A stretch of DNA of 25,828 nucleotides from Flammeovirgaceae bacterium UBA2371 (GTDB taxonomy: Bacteria > Bacteroidota > Bacteroidia > Cytophagales > Cyclobacteriaceae), in contig DDTF01000056.1 of the NCBI GenBank assembly GCA_002345965.1, forward strand, positions 20,504 to 46,331, in the 5' to 3' direction. Shown piece after piece: positions 7,475-15,005 of this stretch (positions are counted from its first letter, which is position 1; each line of letters starts with the position of its first letter). A program made the position numbers and the translations under genes. Under the pieces are notes generated by a model. The model ran no database searches and was not told the DNA's origin. It was given only the letters and a program-made list of their open reading frames with translations.

Positions 7475-8462
7475 ATGTCATCAGAAAAAAATCAACAGGA
7501 AAAAGTAAGGCTGCATCCCCGAAACAAAAATCGGGATCGATATGATTTGGATGCTTTAATCAAAGCGGTACCAGAATTGAAAAATCATATCGCCCTCAAC
7601 AAATACGGGGTGGAATCGGTCGATTTTGCAAATCCGCTTGCTGTTAAACTGCTGAATACAGCCCTTCTCAATCACTATTACGGGATAACGAACTGGGAAT
7701 TCCCTGACAAAAACTTATGTCCCCCTATACCAGGCAGGGCAGATTATATTCATCACATGGCTGATTTATTGTCCGAAAACAATTTTGGCACAGTGCCCAC
7801 AGGCGATAAAATCACAGGACTGGACATTGGCATGGGAGCCAGTTGTATTTACCCGCTTATAGGGGTTACGGAATACGGTTGGAAATTTATTGGATCGGAT
7901 ATAGATCCAAAATCAGTTGCCTCATCGCAGCACATTGTCAATGCCAACACGTCATTAAAAGGGAAGATTGACTGCAGACTGCAAAAAAAATCCTAAAGAC
8001 ATATTTTACGGTATATTGGGCAAAGAGGAGAAAATTGAATTCACTGTGTGTAATCCTCCTTTTCATGCTTCGGCAGAAGAGGCACAAAAAGGAGCGCGAA
8101 GAAAAGTCATGAACCTGTCAGGTAAAAAAGTAAAAACACCAGAACTCAATTTTTCGGGAATTAATAGCGAACTGATATGCGAGGGAGGGGAATATAAATT
8201 TATCCAGAACATGATAAGAGAAAGTGAAAAGTACTCTAAAAACTGCCTCTGGTTTTCAACGTTAGTATCCAAACAATCGAACCTCAGAAGGATACATGAC
8301 CAATTGGAAAGTACCGAAGCCATCCAGATCAAAACGATTCCGATGGGAACAGGTAATAAATCCAGCCGAATAATTGCCTGGACATTCCTGTCAAAGGAAG
8401 AACGAAAGGAGTGGAGGGAAACCAGATGGCCAACACAAAAAACCATCACCCGACCTGAGTGA
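7475..8462 (+). pseudogene. rlmF: 23S rRNA (adenine-1618-N6)-methyltransferase RlmF, split by a frameshift
   Basis: RlmF (YbiN) methylates A1618 of 23S rRNA with S-adenosylmethionine. The first frame (7475-7996, 173 aa) has the family N-terminus (LHPRNKNRDRYDL), NWEFP.. LCPPIPGRADYIHHMADLL and the SAM-binding loop GLDIGMGASCIYPLIG (115-130). The second frame (to 8462) continues directly with DIFYGIL, the catalytic NPPF motif (VCNPPFHAS), ELICEGGE and the C-terminal SRIIAWTF. The frames meet at a run of eight A (7983-7990). Removing one A gives RLQKNPKDIFYGIL and a continuous protein of about 328 residues, close to the family length. So the gene is intact apart from one extra A, which could be a real inactivating mutation, a sequencing or assembly error, or a site corrected by transcriptional slippage. 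A simple -1 ribosomal shift would not restore the frame. Confidence 0.9.
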
Positions 8463-8615
8463 GGGATTTACGCTTCCTAACAGCGGTGGCAGTATTTCAA
8501 GCTCCCTTTTTTAATTAGTAGAAATTGCTTCTTACAATGCCAATCAACCGTTTATATAGGAGTTGAACAAATTTCCTGAAAATTGTATTGATTGGTGCCT
8601 TATTTAAATGAAACC

Positions 8616-9185
8616 ATGAAAAATATTATTCTCTCCGCAATTGTATTATTGATGATCTCCGTTGGCGTCCATGCACAGACCTGGAAAATTGATCCGAGTC
8701 ACTCCAGCATTATGTTCAACGCAAAACATTCCGGAATTGCATTTGTCAACGGACGGTTCATGGAGTTTGATGCGACCGTTCAAGGCGGTACACCCCAGGA
8801 TTTTACGGGGTCTAAAGTGGCTTTCACGGCACAAGTCAGTAGTGTGAGCACTGGTGCTGAAGGCAGGGACAAACATTTGAAGACAGCCGACTTTTTCGAT
8901 ATGGAAAATCATCCCACCATTAGTTTTGTGAGTAAGTCTTTTACCAAATCGGGAGAAAATAAGTACAAAGTGACAGGCGATTTAACAATGAGAGGAAATA
9001 CCAAAGAAGTAGAACTCACTGCTATACACATTGGTTCTACCAAAACCAGAGATGGTCTTGATAAGGTAGGTTTTCAGTTGACAGGGAACGTGGATAGGAA
9101 CGAATTTGGCGTTGCTGGTGCTGCTGGCTCTGTGGCCCCAATTATCGAAATTCTGTGTAATGTAGAAATGAGCATTCAGAAATAA
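8616..9185 (+). CDS. YceI-family periplasmic lipid-binding protein
   Basis: A 189-residue exported protein with a clear signal peptide (MKNIILSAIVLLMISVGVHA, residues 1-20) and a mature start at QTWKIDPSHSSIMFNAKHSG. The YceI family forms a lipocalin-like beta-barrel that binds polyisoprenoids or amphiphiles in the periplasm. Typical features here are W-x-IDPsHS at the mature N-terminus, GRF near 51, GREGRDKHLK-type 'aeGRDKHLKTADFFD' (about 83-98), and FVSKSF...KYKVTGDLTMRGNTKEVEL. Length is that of the family. I chose the ATG at 8616 over an upstream TTG at 8592 because only the ATG places the signal peptide at the N-terminus. It stands alone, with a hairpin 30 bases downstream. The physiological ligand is not known. 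Confidence 0.93.
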   Translation: MKNIILSAIVLLMISVGVHAQTWKIDPSHSSIMFNAKHSGIAFVNGRFMEFDATVQGGTPQDFTGSKVAFTAQVSSVSTGAEGRDKHLKTADFFDMENHPTISFVSKSFTKSGENKYKVTGDLTMRGNTKEVELTAIHIGSTKTRDGLDKVGFQLTGNVDRNEFGVAGAAGSVAPIIEILCNVEMSIQK

Positions 9186-9214
9186 CGCTTTTTTAATATT
9201 AAGCAGTCCTCATC

Positions 9215-9239
9215 GGGCACGGAGCTTAGTTACGTGCCC
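9215..9239. other. Hairpin downstream of the YceI gene
   Basis: GGGCACG (9215-9221) pairs perfectly with CGTGCCC (9233-9239) over an 11-base loop. No T tract follows on either strand, so it is not a canonical terminator; it may still protect the 3' end of the yceI-like transcript. Confidence 0.4.
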
Positions 9240-9391
9240 CATACCAATGCCTTGGGTGCGTGTCCTGGCAAACCATGATTTTTCCTGATATCGAAAGTTC
9301 TTCAGCCAATTGGCTGGACTTTACAACCCAATGATAGGGAAAATATGTACACAATACATATATTAGGATGAGGTTATCAATAAATTCCAGA

Positions 9392-10845
9392 ATGAAGAAA
9401 TTGTACCATTGTTTTCCGGTTTTCCTTCTTGTATTTTTTTCATGCGTATCAGATAAACCAAAAGACGTATCAATTGAAATTAATGACATTGAGAATGGTC
9501 TTTTGCCTGCATTCCGAGCCAATAACGACACCAAGTATATAATATCACGGAGAGGATGGAGCATTATAAAGTTCCGGGCGTAAGTATGGCATTAGTAGAA
9601 AATGGAAAAATAAAATGGGCGAAAGGATATGGTATCGCCAATACTGAAAGCGGAAGCAGGGTGGATGCGAATACTATTTTTCAGGCAGGTTCAATAAGCA
9701 AACCTGTGGCTGCACTTGCAGCATTAAAATTGGTTGAAGAAGGTAAGATGGATCTTGATAAGGATGTGAATGCCTACTTGAAAGATTGGAAAATCCCTGC
9801 AAGTAAATTTACGGAGGTGGAAAAAGTAACGTTGAGAAGACTATTGACGCACACAGCAGGAGTGACCGTTCATGGGTTTCCAGGTTATCAGCAAACCGAT
9901 ACTTTACCATCCATTACCCAAGTTTTAAATGGAGTTGGGAATACCTCAAGAATTGGGGTGGATACTATCCCGGGTAGTACATGGAGATATTCTGGAGGCG
10001 GTTATACCATTATGCAAAAGCTGGTGGAAGAAGTAAGTGGTAGGTCTATGGATGCATACCTGACTAATAATATACTTGAACCAATGGGAATGACAAACAG
10101 CACTTTTGAGCAGCCGCTCCCAACAGAACGACATGCGACAGCAAGTGCAGCCTACGGTACTGACGGAAAGATAATTGATGGCTTATGGCATAATTATCCT
10201 GAAAAGGCAGCTGCAGGATTGTGGACTACCCCCACAGATTTGGCAAAATATGCTTTGGAAATCCAGCGCATTTTAGCTGGAAAAGAAAACGGTGTACTTA
10301 AGAAAGAGACCGTTCAAATGATGCTAACCAAACACAGCAACAGTTGGGGATTAGGGCCCTCATTGCAATGGGAGAGCGATTCATTAATATTTAGACATGG
10401 TGGAAAAAATGCAGGGTTCACTAATGAAATGGTTGCTTTTGCAAATAGAGGCAATGCCATAGTAGTAATGACAAATGCAGACAATGGAGGAAAACTGATT
10501 GGCGAAATATTGCGATCAGTATCACATTATTATAATTGGGGCATTAGTGAGCAACGTGTTATTGATCCAATAGCGCTTCCAACTGAATACCTTAAAGAGT
10601 TTGTGGGTACGTACAAGCTTAACTTTCAAGTCCCCAACATTGGAGATTATTTGGTTCATACCAGTATCAAGGATAACCAATTGGTGATTAATGATCCGAA
10701 CAATGGAGAAGTTAATACTTTAATGGCAATTGAAACTTCAGAATACATTGACCTGGACACAGGGGACAAGGTGATAGTCAAATTGGAAGAGAATAAACCA
10801 ACCATGACATTTAATGGTCGATTTAAGTTTTTTAAAATAGAATAA
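9392..10845 (+). pseudogene. Serine beta-lactamase-family (class C/PBP-like) lipoprotein, split by a frameshift
   Basis: The first piece (ATG 9392, frame closing at 9583) holds a lipoprotein signal (C18 in VFFSC) and the linker DIENGLLPAFRANN that usually precedes these hydrolases. The second piece (frame through 10845) reads ITERMEHYKVPGVSMALVENGKIKWAKGYG and then the complete catalytic domain. Numbered from the ATG at 9556, it has the nucleophile motif S46-I-S-K49, the tyrosine motif Y145-S-G, and H281-G-G in place of KTG. A C-terminal beta domain (about 340-429) follows. An in-frame TAA at 9523 in the second frame shows that one base is missing between about 9526 and 9556; restoring it gives about 484 residues. 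Without repair, the enzyme domain could only be made from the ATG at 9556, unexported and lacking its first strand. Substrate unknown: esterase, D-amino-acid peptidase and beta-lactamase are all possible. Confidence 0.85.
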
Positions 10846-11116
10846 TAGTTTTCTGTTTCCTTTATTTATGGTTCGTGTCCTCCAACCGGAGGTAATTGAG
10901 AAGTTAGGATTTATAGCTTCGCATGAAGGAATGAAAATTCATTTCAGCTAAATCACTATGTTGACAAGGACTACTATTTGTAAATAAAATGACCAGTTTC
11001 GGACAGTGTAAATTACCCCATTGTGATGTAAGATTATCATTAAATGTGGCAAATAGCATTCTGAGATTATTTCCTAACTTTATCCTGCTAAACTCTAGTG
11101 TTTATCCATATTATTT

Positions 11117-11545
11117 ATGAGCGCGTTCCGTACTAGTTATATTATACGCCTTATTTTTATTCTTTTCTTCACTACAGGTTTTTTTGGTCGTACCGCCTCT
11201 CAAAGTGAGGATAATTCGATGGCGGATTTCTTAATTCTCATTGAATCGTCTCCTAACGGATTGGCACTCACATGCGACAAAGGTTGTGCCTGGGAAAAAC
11301 TATCTTTTTCTCTTTCTACAGGAAATGAACAAGTGGTGGATCAATTTGGTATAACTACTTTGGATACCTACAAAACAACTGAAGGTAGTGAACGGCCTGA
11401 TTTTCTTTTTAGCATAAAGAAGATAAGTACTGGCCTCTTTCTACGAGGGATAAAAGGAACTGCATGGACAAGGTTATCTTTTAGCTGCTATGAAAATACT
11501 TGCTATCAGTATGTTGATCAAAGTGGAATGACATTAAAAGAATAG
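11117..11545 (+). CDS. Small exported protein with an internal duplication of a 43-residue motif
   Basis: A 142-residue protein with an N-terminal hydrophobic signal or anchor (about 9-29). The rest consists of two copies of one motif. Residues 38-80 read FLILIESS.NGLALTCDKGCAWEKLSFSL....QVVDQFGIT, and residues 96-139 read FLFSIKKI.TGLFLRGIKGTAWTRLSFSC...YQYVDQSGMT. The shared core is 'F-L..I....-GL-L...KG-AW--LSFS-...-VDQ-G-T'. Similar short repeats (KGTAW..LSFSL..Q.G.T) occur in other Bacteroidota hypothetical proteins, but I know of no assigned function. Copy 1 has cysteines at 53 and 57, copy 2 at 124 and 129, so disulfides are possible. The gene is isolated, with a 271-base gap before it and 66 bases before the next gene. 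Confidence 0.75.
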   Translation: MSAFRTSYIIRLIFILFFTTGFFGRTASQSEDNSMADFLILIESSPNGLALTCDKGCAWEKLSFSLSTGNEQVVDQFGITTLDTYKTTEGSERPDFLFSIKKISTGLFLRGIKGTAWTRLSFSCYENTCYQYVDQSGMTLKE

Positions 11546-11611
11546 TAAGAAGTTATGCAAACAATAAAGAACGACATCGTATATAAGTATTTTATATTCT
11601 AATCCATTCCA

Positions 11612-12979
11612 ATGAAAAAACTAAAATTGTCGGTGGTGGTTTTTGTATTTGCCTCTTTGCTGTGGGGTTGTCAAACAACCAATGAAACAGAAAAAGGGTT
11701 TAGCGTGCCTGTGGAATACTACAAATTGCCCAACGGCCTCAAAGTGATATTGTCGCAAGACAAAACAGCACCCACCGTGGTAGTAGCAGTCTATTACAAC
11801 ATCGGCTTTCGTATAGAGCCACAGGACCGAACAGGATTTGCTCACCTGTTTGAGCACATGATGTTTCAGGGTACCAAAAATATGCCCAAAGGGGAGTTCG
11901 ATAAAATCATAGAACGCAACGGGGGCATCAACAATGGTTCTACCCGTTTTGATTTTACCAACTATTTCGAAATCATGCCGTCTCATATGCTCGAACCCAT
12001 TCTTTGGGTGGAAGCCGATCGCATGACGGGACTGGATATTAATCAGGCAAGCCTTACCAATCAACAGGGGGTCGTTAAAAATGAGGTAAAAGTAAATGTT
12101 CTCAATCAACCCTATGGTGGTTTTCCCTGGCTCGACATGCCGCAGTATGCCAATGAAAATTGGTACAATGCACATAATTTTTATGGCGATCTGGCCGATC
12201 TCGACTCAGCCAAAATCGAAGATGTAGATTCATTTTTTAAAACCTTCTACGCACCCAACAATGCAGCACTTTCCATTGTAGGCGACTTTGAAATTGAAGA
12301 TGCCAAGAAATGGATAGCGCAATACTTCAGTGGCATACCAAAATCAGAACTTCCTCCCAAAGCAGATATCAGTGAGCCGCGCCAGGAAAAAGAAAAACGA
12401 TTTGTAAAAGAAGACAAACTGGCCAACAGGCCCGCGCTGGCAGTAGCCTACAAAATGCCGGAGCGCAATACACCCGAATATTTTGCCATGGGACTTATTG
12501 ATCAATTGCTGGTTCAGGGGGAAGACAGTAAACTCTTTCAATCTCTGGCTCAGGAAAAAGGCTTCACCGCCAACGTGAATGGAGGCATCAACTACCTGGG
12601 TAACATGTTCAACTACAATGGCCCCATGATATGGATGGCTGATTTGATTTATGATAAATCAGTGTCACCCGATTCAATCCTGATAGAGTTTGATAAGGCG
12701 GTTGCTTCACTGGATAAGGTCACTCAGGAGGAACTTGACCTGGCACTGGTAAAGATCCGCTCGTCATTGTACGATGATATCGGTGGATTCTTCGGAGTGG
12801 GTCGGGCCGATTTGCTGGCTTGTTTCGCCTTGTTCGATGATGACCCCTCTCGCATCAATACGATTGAAAGTGAATTCCGAAAAGTTACTCCCGATCTCGT
12901 TCGCAAAACGGCTAAAGCCTTTTTACGCAATACGAATCGCACCATTTTGATTGTTGACCCTAAAGCAGAAAACCAATGA
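11612..12979 (+). CDS. M16-family zinc metallopeptidase, catalytic subunit, lipoprotein
   Basis: A 455-residue M16 (pitrilysin/PqqL-like) peptidase. The signal peptide ends in LLWGC with C20 as the lipidated cysteine, so it is membrane-anchored on the periplasmic or outer side. The inverted zinc motif HxxEH is H78-L-F-E-H82, and the distal zinc ligand is E158 in VVKNEVK, at the family's usual spacing. Also typical are YYNIGFRIEP (61-70), GFAHLFEHMMFQGTKNMP, the gap region NNGSTRFDFTNYFE and the C-terminal domain region PALAVAYKMPERNTPEYF. M16 enzymes degrade short peptides in a clam-shell made from two half-proteins. The next gene, overlapping by four bases (ATGA), supplies the non-catalytic half, so the two probably form a heterodimer. 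Confidence 0.95.
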   Translation: MKKLKLSVVVFVFASLLWGCQTTNETEKGFSVPVEYYKLPNGLKVILSQDKTAPTVVVAVYYNIGFRIEPQDRTGFAHLFEHMMFQGTKNMPKGEFDKIIERNGGINNGSTRFDFTNYFEIMPSHMLEPILWVEADRMTGLDINQASLTNQQGVVKNEVKVNVLNQPYGGFPWLDMPQYANENWYNAHNFYGDLADLDSAKIEDVDSFFKTFYAPNNAALSIVGDFEIEDAKKWIAQYFSGIPKSELPPKADISEPRQEKEKRFVKEDKLANRPALAVAYKMPERNTPEYFAMGLIDQLLVQGEDSKLFQSLAQEKGFTANVNGGINYLGNMFNYNGPMIWMADLIYDKSVSPDSILIEFDKAVASLDKVTQEELDLALVKIRSSLYDDIGGFFGVGRADLLACFALFDDDPSRINTIESEFRKVTPDLVRKTAKAFLRNTNRTILIVDPKAENQ

Positions 12980-14364
12980 AATACATCAGGATACATTTGG
13001 CCATCGCAATGACAATCGCAGCATTGGCCACACTGGCGCAAAGGCAAACTCCACCGGCAGGAGGAACACCCAAAGATTTTAGCCTACCCGATAAAAGTGC
13101 CATTTCGTTGGAGAATGGCATGAAAGCGACCCTCGTCAAATATGGCGCTGTGCCCAAAGTAAATGTGAGCCTCATCATCAAAACGGGAAACGTTCATGAG
13201 AATGCCGATCAGGTTTGGCTTGCCGACCTCACCGGAAATCTTTTGAAAGAGGGAACAGCCACCATGAATTTTGCCGCGATATCAAAAAAGGTAGCTGCAA
13301 TGGGTGGTTCCATCAACGTAAATGTGGGCATCGACCAAACCACCATTTCCGGTGCTGTACTCTCCGAATATGCAGGGGAACTGATTGCCGTAATGAGTGA
13401 GCTGGTGATGAACCCCGCTTTCCCCGCTTCCGAAATAGACAGACTGAAAAATGACTTGAAACGACAGCTGGCTGTTCAAAAAGCCCGTCCACAGGCACAG
13501 GCTGCTGAAAAGTTTTTTCAGACCATTTATCCCAATCACCCGTATGGTAGGTATTTTCCTTCTGAAGAAATGCTGGCCGCCTACACCGTAGACATGGTGA
13601 AGGATTTTTATCGAGACAATTTTGGCGCCCAACGCAGCACCCTCTATGTAGTAGGTAAGTTTGATGAAGCTGGAGTTACGGCTGCCATCAAAAAATCGTT
13701 TTCACCCTGGACTACCGGCCCTGCTATCAATTATCCTGAAGCTACCCCCAAACATACCAATGAGATCGTACAGGTAGACAGAAAAGGAGCTCCGCAAACT
13801 ACCGTGCTGGTAGGGTTGCCTACACTCAGACCCAACGACCCCGACTACATCTCTCTGGAATTAACCAATTCATTATTGGGAGGTTCTTTCGGATCGCGCA
13901 TTACACGAAACATCCGCGAAGACAAAGGGTATACCTACTCACCCCGAAGTGTCATCCAAAATCGGAAAAGCGGCTCCGTGTGGTACGAACAAGCCGATGT
14001 AACCACCGAACATACAGGGGCTTCACTCACAGAGATTGCCAAAGAGATCAATCGCTTGCAAAAAGAGATGCCCTCAAAAGAAGAAATGGATGGAATAAAA
14101 AATTATGAAGCAGGAATATTCGTGCTGAGAAATTCCACCCCGGGCGGAATAATCGGTCAGCTCAACTTTTTGGATCTTCACGGCCTGAAAGATGATTACC
14201 TGACCAACCGCGTGAAAAATATTTATGCAGTAACGCCAGAAAAGGTTTCGCAAATGGCCAAAGATCACCTCAAATATGAAGACATGACTTTGGTACTGAT
14301 CGGTGATAAAGCGTCCATTGAAAAGCAAAAAAAATTACTGGAAGATTCAAGGAAGATACAATAG
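12976..14364 (+). CDS. M16-family peptidase, non-catalytic partner subunit
   Basis: A 462-residue M16 homologue with a Sec signal peptide (MKYIRIHLAIAMTIAALATLAQ) and no lipobox. In place of the HxxEH motif it has WLADLTGNLLKEGT (about 77-90), so it cannot bind zinc in the standard way. The C-terminal half keeps the arginine/tyrosine pair used by M16 partner subunits to position substrate: GGSFGSRITRNIREDKGYTYSPRS (about 296-319). This is the usual division of labour in two-gene M16 pairs of Bacteroidota, with catalytic subunit first and substrate-binding subunit second. The start codon overlaps the stop of the upstream gene (ATGA), implying translational coupling and equal dosage. A strong terminator lies about 130 bases downstream. 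Confidence 0.95.
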   Translation: MKYIRIHLAIAMTIAALATLAQRQTPPAGGTPKDFSLPDKSAISLENGMKATLVKYGAVPKVNVSLIIKTGNVHENADQVWLADLTGNLLKEGTATMNFAAISKKVAAMGGSINVNVGIDQTTISGAVLSEYAGELIAVMSELVMNPAFPASEIDRLKNDLKRQLAVQKARPQAQAAEKFFQTIYPNHPYGRYFPSEEMLAAYTVDMVKDFYRDNFGAQRSTLYVVGKFDEAGVTAAIKKSFSPWTTGPAINYPEATPKHTNEIVQVDRKGAPQTTVLVGLPTLRPNDPDYISLELTNSLLGGSFGSRITRNIREDKGYTYSPRSVIQNRKSGSVWYEQADVTTEHTGASLTEIAKEINRLQKEMPSKEEMDGIKNYEAGIFVLRNSTPGGIIGQLNFLDLHGLKDDYLTNRVKNIYAVTPEKVSQMAKDHLKYEDMTLVLIGDKASIEKQKKLLEDSRKIQ

Positions 14365-14491
14365 TACTTCCGCAACACGGTATCGGTTTCGGAAAATTCG
14401 ACTTCAATCGGAAAAATGGGAATAAAATGAAACCGTCCTTGGAAAACTTGCGTACCAAAATTGGATCATGGGAAAAAGCTTAATAAATACC

Positions 14492-14523
14492 AACAGCGCG
14501 AAAAATACCTTCGCGCTGTTTTT
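14492..14523 (+). terminator. Strong intrinsic terminator after the M16 operon
   Basis: A perfect 11-bp stem, AACAGCGCGAA (14492-14502) with TTCGCGCTGTT (14510-14520), is followed by TTTC. It ends the M16 pair and separates it from the cobalamin riboswitch. From 14524 to about 14692 I see no gene and no structure I can name; the promoter of the riboswitch operon must lie in this stretch (TATCATTG at 14679-14686 is one base off the -7 consensus). Confidence 0.85.
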
Positions 14524-14692
14524 CATTTAACCTGTTGAACTATCTTCATCCTTCGTAGATAATCCATGGATAATGCATAGATAGAGTGTACTTAATGGGT
14601 GGATGATGCCATCAATCCGCTGAGCTTCATCGGAGTCCTGAAACATAAATTTAAAGGAAAACATTATAAAATAATTCTTATCATTGCACTGT

Positions 14693-14872
14693 AATTGGTG
14701 CCTGTGCGTTCAACAGCTCACAGGCTTAATAGGGAATCCGGTGCGATGAAAATCAATTCCGGAGCAGTACCCGCTACTGTAAGCTCTTCAAAAAGCTTTC
14801 TGTCACCACGTCACTGAGGTAAATCTTGGGAAGACGCAGAAAGTGAGCAAGCCAGGAGACCTGCCCTTACAA
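14693..14872 (+). promoter_or_regulatory. Cobalamin (AdoCbl) riboswitch
   Basis: The core elements of the cobalamin riboswitch are directly visible in order. GGTGCCTGTG is paired with CACAGGC (14698-14724). GGGAATCCGGTG (14732-14743) and ATTCCGGAGCAGTACCCGC (14756-14774) come next, then CTACTGTAAGC, GTCACTGAGG and TGGGAAGACGC. The B12 box AAGCCAGGAGACCTGCC lies at 14849-14865. It sits about 140 bases before the ATG of a TonB-dependent receptor, so that gene and those after it should be repressed when adenosylcobalamin or related cobamides are plentiful. I could not resolve the expression platform: no clear intrinsic terminator lies between the B12 box and the ATG at 15006, which favours translational control, but this is inference. 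Confidence 0.96.
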
Positions 14873-15005
14873 CGTTAATTAATCAGAGCTTCGGGTAAAA
14901 AGCGATGTGATTCATTGGAGTATGACGTTGGTGTTTACCGCCTCATACCCTCATCGATTCATTTTTAGCCTTTTACTCTTTTTTCAACCATTAACCTTTT
15001 TCAAA

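Noticed and set aside
7983..7990. Programmed -1 ribosomal frameshift at A AAA AAA in rlmF
   Set aside because: The downstream frame requires +1 (or -2); a -1 shift enters the wrong frame. RlmF is also not known to need frameshifting.
10879..10892. CCTCC-AACC-GGAGG hairpin after the beta-lactamase-family gene as a terminator
   Set aside because: The stem is only five pairs and no T tract follows; it is too weak to call.
6198..10930. An 11-base sequence (TTCGCATGAAG) shared by two gaps at about 6203 and 10918
   Set aside because: Shared 11-mers are expected many times by chance in a window of this size; the flanks do not match.
14671..14691. A possible Fur-box-like sequence (AATTCTTATCATTGCAC) before the riboswitch
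   Set aside because: The match to the iron-box palindrome is only partial, and the operon is already explained by B12 control.
14907..15005. An in-frame GTG extension of the TonB receptor
   Set aside because: The extra 33 residues would precede a clear signal peptide beginning at ATG 15006 and would start in the riboswitch leader.
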